From NCBI GenBank assembly GCA_033344775.1, contig JAWPMT010000001.1, positions 62,001-126,000 of the forward strand: 64,000 nt of DNA, in the 5' to 3' direction. The position numbers and the translations under genes were made by a program. The notes under the pieces were generated by a model, which was not told the origin of the DNA, ran no database searches, and saw nothing but the letters and a program-made list of their open reading frames with translations. Position 1 is the stretch's first letter; the number at the start of each line of letters is the position of its first letter. The stretch is from Cytophagales bacterium (GTDB taxonomy: Bacteria; Bacteroidota; Bacteroidia; Cytophagales; Cyclobacteriaceae). Below, one piece after another: positions 60,038 through 64,000 of this stretch.

Positions 60038-62782
60038 ATGGCTATGTCGCTTACATGTTTCCAATTTGACCCGGAGCAACGACCCTGGAGATTCTTTTGG
60101 CTATTCGTCGCCTTGGTTTTTGTTACCGTTGCACAAGGGCAGGACCTTGATCAAGATAACGATGGTATTCCTGATTCTTTCGAAAAAGGATTAGGTAATC
60201 TGACATTTGGAAGTGCTTTCAATCTTCAGGGAGTTGATAATAGTGCTGTAGCCATCAATGAAACAGAAGTACAACTTACACTGGACCAGCGAAGCCTACG
60301 TGGGAGTGCGATGAGCTTCGGGATGATCGACCTCATGGACGACTTTTCCTTTACCATTGAAGCTTATTTTGGGATCAACCGCAATCAGGATTTATTCTCT
60401 AGTAGTGGAGCTGATGGCATCGCCATTGTATTCCATAATGATCCTGCGGGAAGCTATGCTATTGGAGTAGATGGCGAGGGTATCGGAGCGCAGGGAATTC
60501 AAAATGGAGTAGTCCTTGAAATTGATACCTACGGAAACGGCGATACAGGGGCCAATGATCCGATGCGTGGAGATTATGACAACCATACGGATATATGGGA
60601 CTCAGATGATACAGATCGTGTATCGTTAATCGGGGGGTACCAGGTTTTCAAGGAAGGAGAAGCTAGTCCGTTAGAAGATGGTACTTATCATGAAGTGATT
60701 TTTACCTGGGTTTCCAGTACAGGAACCCTCAGTTTTACAGTGGATGGTATGCTGGGAGGCGAGCTTTCTCTGGGTTCAGCCGAGGCTTTTATCAATACCT
60801 ATTTCGCTGGATCGAGTGCGGTCCATTTCGGGTTTACTGCTTCTACTGGAGCAGCGAGAAATGAACACCGGGTTAGCATCATCGATTTGCAAGCTTTGCC
60901 AGTAGTGATGGATACAGATAATGATGGTATCTACGATCACTTGGACTTGGACAGTGACAATGATGGTATTTACGATGCGGTAGAAGCTGGACATGGAGCC
61001 GATCATATAGATGGTGTAGTGAGTGGCAGTGATGACAATGGTGATGGCATTCCTGATGCTGTTCAAAACGGCACAACGCCTGGAAATATTGATTATTCTT
61101 TGAATGATACAGATGGTGACGGATCATATGACCATCAGGACCTGGATTCTGATGGAGATGGATGTTATGATGTGGTGGAAATGGGTTTTGTTGACGAAGA
61201 TCAGGACGGAGTATTGGGTTCCGGTGTTCCTACTGTTAATCGAAATGGATTAGTTGTAGGTATGTCAGGGTATACAGTTGCCAATATTTTCTTCTTAGAT
61301 GAGACTCAAAATGGTTGTCTGCTGGCTTCTGATCTTGGCGATGCTGGAGATGGTGACGATGCTTATGTAATATTCTATGAGGATCAGGCACCCCTGAATC
61401 TAATGGATGACCCTTCAATTTTAAACATGAATGACCGGCTAGGAACACTATCCATTGAAGTTGCGGGAATTATAGATGGAAATAATGAACAATTGCAAAT
61501 CGGAGGTTTGACCATTCCTTTAGTAACTAATAATCAGGTAGTCTCTCTTGAAGTGAGTGAGATTGAACTGGAATTATCCTGGCAATCACAAGCATTACAG
61601 ATCAAAGGGGCGGGTTCATCATCCTTATCTGTCGCAATTATGGAAGCAGTCCTCGATCAAATGACTTACCATCATGCCGATACGCTCTTACCAACTACTG
61701 GAGAAAGAACCTTGAATATTATTGTTGATGATGGGGTAAATCAGAGTGCTAGTAATTGGGTCAGGGTTTTGGTGGAGCCGATCAACGATTTGCCATTCGC
61801 GGATTCTGACACGGTAACATTAAATGAATTGAATGCTGTTGAAATTGAGATTCTGCAAGGAGATATGGACTGGGACGGAGAGATCAACCCATTGTCAATT
61901 GAGGTCGTTTCAGAAACAGGGAAGGGTGCTTTATCGGTCAATGCTTCAGGTGTAGTTACCTATACTCCGGAAGTTTTGGCAACAGGGCATGACTCGTTCG
62001 TTTACCAGGTTCAGGATGATGAAGGAGGCATGTCAAACGAAGCCATTGTTGTGATCTATATGGACGTTGAACCGGAAGAAGATAACACTCCGCCGATCGC
62101 CAGGGATACGCTGATTATGGTAAGAGACCTTCAAGGAATCACTTTTGATCTCGGTCCTTTAATCACAGAACCTGATGGAGACAGGGTGTCGATTGAGCTG
62201 CTCGACGTATCGGTCATTAACATACCAGGAAATCTATCAGTCAGTCAGGACAGGGTACTTTCCTTTACACCAAACCCTGGATTTGTAGGAAGCTTTACCC
62301 TTACATATCAAGCCTGTGATGATGCTACGCCTTCCATGTGCGATGAAGCTGTGGTAACCATCCAGATAGTGGATATGGATTCGGATGGAGATGGGACCTT
62401 GGATCATGAAGAAGATGCCAACAGCGATCAAGACCTGACAAATGATGATTGCAATGAAGACGGCATTCCTGATTACCTGGATGCTGATGCATGTACGGAT
62501 TCATTGATCATTGGCTCCGTAGTAACGAGCAATGGAGATCAAATGAATGATTTTTTCAAGGTCCAGGGGATCGAGCGTTACCTCAACAATGAAGTAACTA
62601 TATTCAATCGATGGGGTAGTCAAGTATGGCGGATAAAAGGATACGATAACTCTCTGGATAACAGGCGGTTTTCGGGCTTGGGGAATGCTGGTGCTTTACC
62701 TGATGGAACCTATTACTATGTCATCAATAAAGGGGATAATTCCCCTGCAATCAAAGGATTTCTCACACTCAAAAACCAATAA
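60038..62782 (+). CDS. large surface protein with lectin-like, TSP3 and gliding-motility C-terminal domains
   Basis: A 914-residue secreted protein. A signal peptide covers about 1-35 (ending AQGQ). An L-type lectin-like beta-sandwich covers about 50-285 (GIAIVFHNDPAGSYAIGVDGEG; FTWVSSTGTLSFTVDG). Calcium-binding thrombospondin type 3-like repeats (DTDNDGIYDHLDLDSDNDG) cover about 288-400. Cadherin- or Big-like beta domains follow to about 780, then another TSP3 block. A gliding-motility-associated C-terminal domain (about 820-914) has TIFNRWGSQVWR and DGTYYYVIN, and marks export by the type IX system. It probably is an adhesin. PorP/SprF follows 3 bases later. Start alternatives at 60038 and 60044. 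Confidence 0.92.
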   Translation: MAMSLTCFQFDPEQRPWRFFWLFVALVFVTVAQGQDLDQDNDGIPDSFEKGLGNLTFGSAFNLQGVDNSAVAINETEVQLTLDQRSLRGSAMSFGMIDLMDDFSFTIEAYFGINRNQDLFSSSGADGIAIVFHNDPAGSYAIGVDGEGIGAQGIQNGVVLEIDTYGNGDTGANDPMRGDYDNHTDIWDSDDTDRVSLIGGYQVFKEGEASPLEDGTYHEVIFTWVSSTGTLSFTVDGMLGGELSLGSAEAFINTYFAGSSAVHFGFTASTGAARNEHRVSIIDLQALPVVMDTDNDGIYDHLDLDSDNDGIYDAVEAGHGADHIDGVVSGSDDNGDGIPDAVQNGTTPGNIDYSLNDTDGDGSYDHQDLDSDGDGCYDVVEMGFVDEDQDGVLGSGVPTVNRNGLVVGMSGYTVANIFFLDETQNGCLLASDLGDAGDGDDAYVIFYEDQAPLNLMDDPSILNMNDRLGTLSIEVAGIIDGNNEQLQIGGLTIPLVTNNQVVSLEVSEIELELSWQSQALQIKGAGSSSLSVAIMEAVLDQMTYHHADTLLPTTGERTLNIIVDDGVNQSASNWVRVLVEPINDLPFADSDTVTLNELNAVEIEILQGDMDWDGEINPLSIEVVSETGKGALSVNASGVVTYTPEVLATGHDSFVYQVQDDEGGMSNEAIVVIYMDVEPEEDNTPPIARDTLIMVRDLQGITFDLGPLITEPDGDRVSIELLDVSVINIPGNLSVSQDRVLSFTPNPGFVGSFTLTYQACDDATPSMCDEAVVTIQIVDMDSDGDGTLDHEEDANSDQDLTNDDCNEDGIPDYLDADACTDSLIIGSVVTSNGDQMNDFFKVQGIERYLNNEVTIFNRWGSQVWRIKGYDNSLDNRRFSGLGNAGALPDGTYYYVINKGDNSPAIKGFLTLKNQ

Positions 62783-62785
62783 GTT

Positions 62786-63697
62786 GTGATACGAAATAAA
62801 ATAATAATACTGTTCGTGGCGCTTCAAGTTTGCTGCCTTGAGGCCATAGCCCAACAAGAATTCATGTTGACACACTACATGTTTAATGGACTGGCCATCA
62901 ATCCGGCATACACTGGGATCCATGATGGGATCAGTACGAGTTTCTTGTTTCGGGAACAATGGGTTGGGTTTGACGGAGCCCCCAGTACGCAGGTCGCTTC
63001 CATTCATAGTCCGGTGCCGAACCGAAACATTGGTCTGGGTGCTTTATTTTATCGGGATCAATTGGGACTTTCATCCGAATATGGGGCTTTGCTGAGTTAT
63101 GCTTATCGCATCAGGATAGGTCATCGTGCTCAGTTATCAATGGGGCTTCGGGTGAGTAATCATCATTATCAAATCAAATACGAAGCTCTGAATCAAAGCC
63201 CGAATGATTTTGAAGGATTCGGATCACAGAATCAAATGTTATGGAATGCGGGTGTCGGAGTATTGCTCCATATGGATCGTGCATACTTCGGGATATCATC
63301 TCCGCAACTACTTCATCAAAAACTGGAAATTGGATATGCGGATGGGAGATTTACGCAACGTGTGAGGCACTATTATGTCACAGCGGGCTATGTTTTTGAT
63401 TGGGGTAGATATCTGGTGCTCAAACCAAACCTTCTCGTAAAAGGAGTTGAAGGTGCTCCTTGGCAATTGGATCTCAACTTGAATGCATTGATTAACTCAT
63501 TGGTTTGGGTAGGTGTTTCTTATCGAAGCATGGACAGTATCGACGGATTAATTGGACTGCAAATTGATCCAAATCTGAGCGTGAGTTATGCGACGGACTT
63601 TACATTAACGAGCGTTGCTTCCTCTTCTCATGAAATCATGGTGAATTATGTATTCAACCTTCCTGGGCAAAAGATCCTAACACCTCGATATTTCTAA
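62786..63697 (+). CDS. PorP/SprF-family type IX secretion outer-membrane protein
   Basis: A 303-residue protein with a signal peptide (about 1-22, ending AIAQ). The PorP/SprF opening FMLTHYMFNGLAINPAYTGIHDGISTSFLFREQWVGFDGAP is followed by repeated beta strands (ALFYRDQLGL, AYRIRIGHRAQLSMGLRVS), ending in an outer-membrane-type strand. Family members help present or anchor type IX cargo. The start codon is GTG, 3 bases after the surface protein gene, so the two are coupled and probably work as a cargo/partner pair. Confidence 0.92.
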   Translation: MIRNKIIILFVALQVCCLEAIAQQEFMLTHYMFNGLAINPAYTGIHDGISTSFLFREQWVGFDGAPSTQVASIHSPVPNRNIGLGALFYRDQLGLSSEYGALLSYAYRIRIGHRAQLSMGLRVSNHHYQIKYEALNQSPNDFEGFGSQNQMLWNAGVGVLLHMDRAYFGISSPQLLHQKLEIGYADGRFTQRVRHYYVTAGYVFDWGRYLVLKPNLLVKGVEGAPWQLDLNLNALINSLVWVGVSYRSMDSIDGLIGLQIDPNLSVSYATDFTLTSVASSSHEIMVNYVFNLPGQKILTPRYF

Positions 63698-63703
63698 ACA
63701 GCC

Positions 63704-64000
63704 ATGATCATGAAAAAATCAGGATTAATTCTGCTTGTTTTATTCTTTTCGAATCTTCTAAATGCACAGCTTCCCACGAAGGTCGAAAAACTGAAAAAAC
63801 GTGCCGATCATCAATTCGAGCAAATGCATTTTTTGAAAGCCGTTGCTGGCTATAAGGAAGTGTTGAAATATGAAAAAATGCCGGCAATTGAGCTTCGATT
63901 AGCGGATAGTTATCGCTTGCTTAATCAGCCTATGGAAGCTGCATTTTGGTACAGTAGAGCCATCACGGACGGTGCTGATTTAAGCAAAGAAAACTTGCTG
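63704..64000 (+). CDS. TPR/OmpA-type envelope protein, partial at window end
   Basis: The first 99 residues of a protein that runs off the window. It has a signal peptide (MIMKKSGLILLVLFFSNLLNAQ) and a TPR-like helical start (ADHQFEQMHFLKAVAGYKEVLKY, then LRLADSYRLLNQPMEAAFWYSRAI). Proteins with TPR, PD40 and OmpA domains commonly follow large gliding-motility-domain proteins and PorP/SprF in Bacteroidota, so this is likely one of them, but the later domains are not visible. Starts at 63704 or 63710. It begins 6 bases after PorP/SprF. Confidence 0.75.
   Translation, partial: MIMKKSGLILLVLFFSNLLNAQLPTKVEKLKKRADHQFEQMHFLKAVAGYKEVLKYEKMPAIELRLADSYRLLNQPMEAAFWYSRAITDGADLSKENLL

Overview
The window looks like a chromosome segment of a marine-type Bacteroidota bacterium, most likely of the Cytophagales group. 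The evidence is: several MacB/FtsX-type permeases of the kind expanded in this phylum, two of them behind PadR regulators; promoters of the TTG-N19/20-TAnnTTTG type (before ku and the palmitoyltransferase-like gene); a 57-residue Bacteroidota 'histone H1'; a large surface protein with a gliding-motility/type IX secretion C-terminal domain followed by PorP/SprF; weak Shine-Dalgarno signals and moderate GC. I saw no rRNA, ordinary tRNA, CRISPR array, transposase or phage gene.

Layout. 1-7.3 kb: an unknown gene, a minus-strand operon of two permeases around a small secreted protein, and a divergent membrane-anchored AraC regulator. 7.3-10.6 kb: the most unusual locus. A WYL-domain regulator is divergent from a TROVE/vWA protein (bacterial Ro60, Rsr). 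A 474-base stretch behind the Ro60 gene has no open frame but carries three copies of a 26-base core spaced 159 and 156 bases. The first copy is followed by all arms of a tRNA in circularly permuted order. I read this as a Ro60 ribonucleoprotein locus with three tandem, non-identical Y-like RNAs, one of them a tRNA mimic. 10.6-14.4 kb: an MFS transporter, a small unknown gene and a PIF1-like helicase. 14.6-18.5 kb: a Ku operon, a small membrane protein and a GAF histidine kinase. 18.5-32.5 kb: mixed metabolic and membrane genes, including a predicted lipid-linked glycosyltransferase pair, a kinase-aminotransferase fusion, a flavin monooxygenase and a LytTR regulator. 32.5-37.8 kb: the first PadR-permease pair and small envelope proteins. 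38-45 kb: core genes (serine palmitoyltransferase-like enzyme, histone H1-like protein, dapA, ligA, CCA-adding enzyme). 45-47.6 kb: small envelope and unknown genes.

47.8-54.4 kb is the second unusual locus. It is a tightly coupled five-gene operon: tyrosinase, DJ-1/PfpI protein, LodA-like quinoprotein amino-acid oxidase, a 139-residue unknown protein and a LodB-like flavoprotein. The last four overlap by ATGA. LodB-type proteins are needed to build the cysteine tryptophylquinone of LodA-type oxidases, so the operon probably encodes an oxidase plus its maturation, paired with a copper phenol oxidase. 54.4-64 kb: a MATE exporter, the second PadR-permease pair with a 27-base direct repeat in its promoter, a DUF6624 protein, and the start of a surface-protein/PorP-SprF/TPR operon that runs off the end.

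Intergenic DNA also holds two long nested palindromes (37042-37186 and 46500-46666) that look like members of one dispersed repeat family, and several convincing terminators and operator-like repeats.
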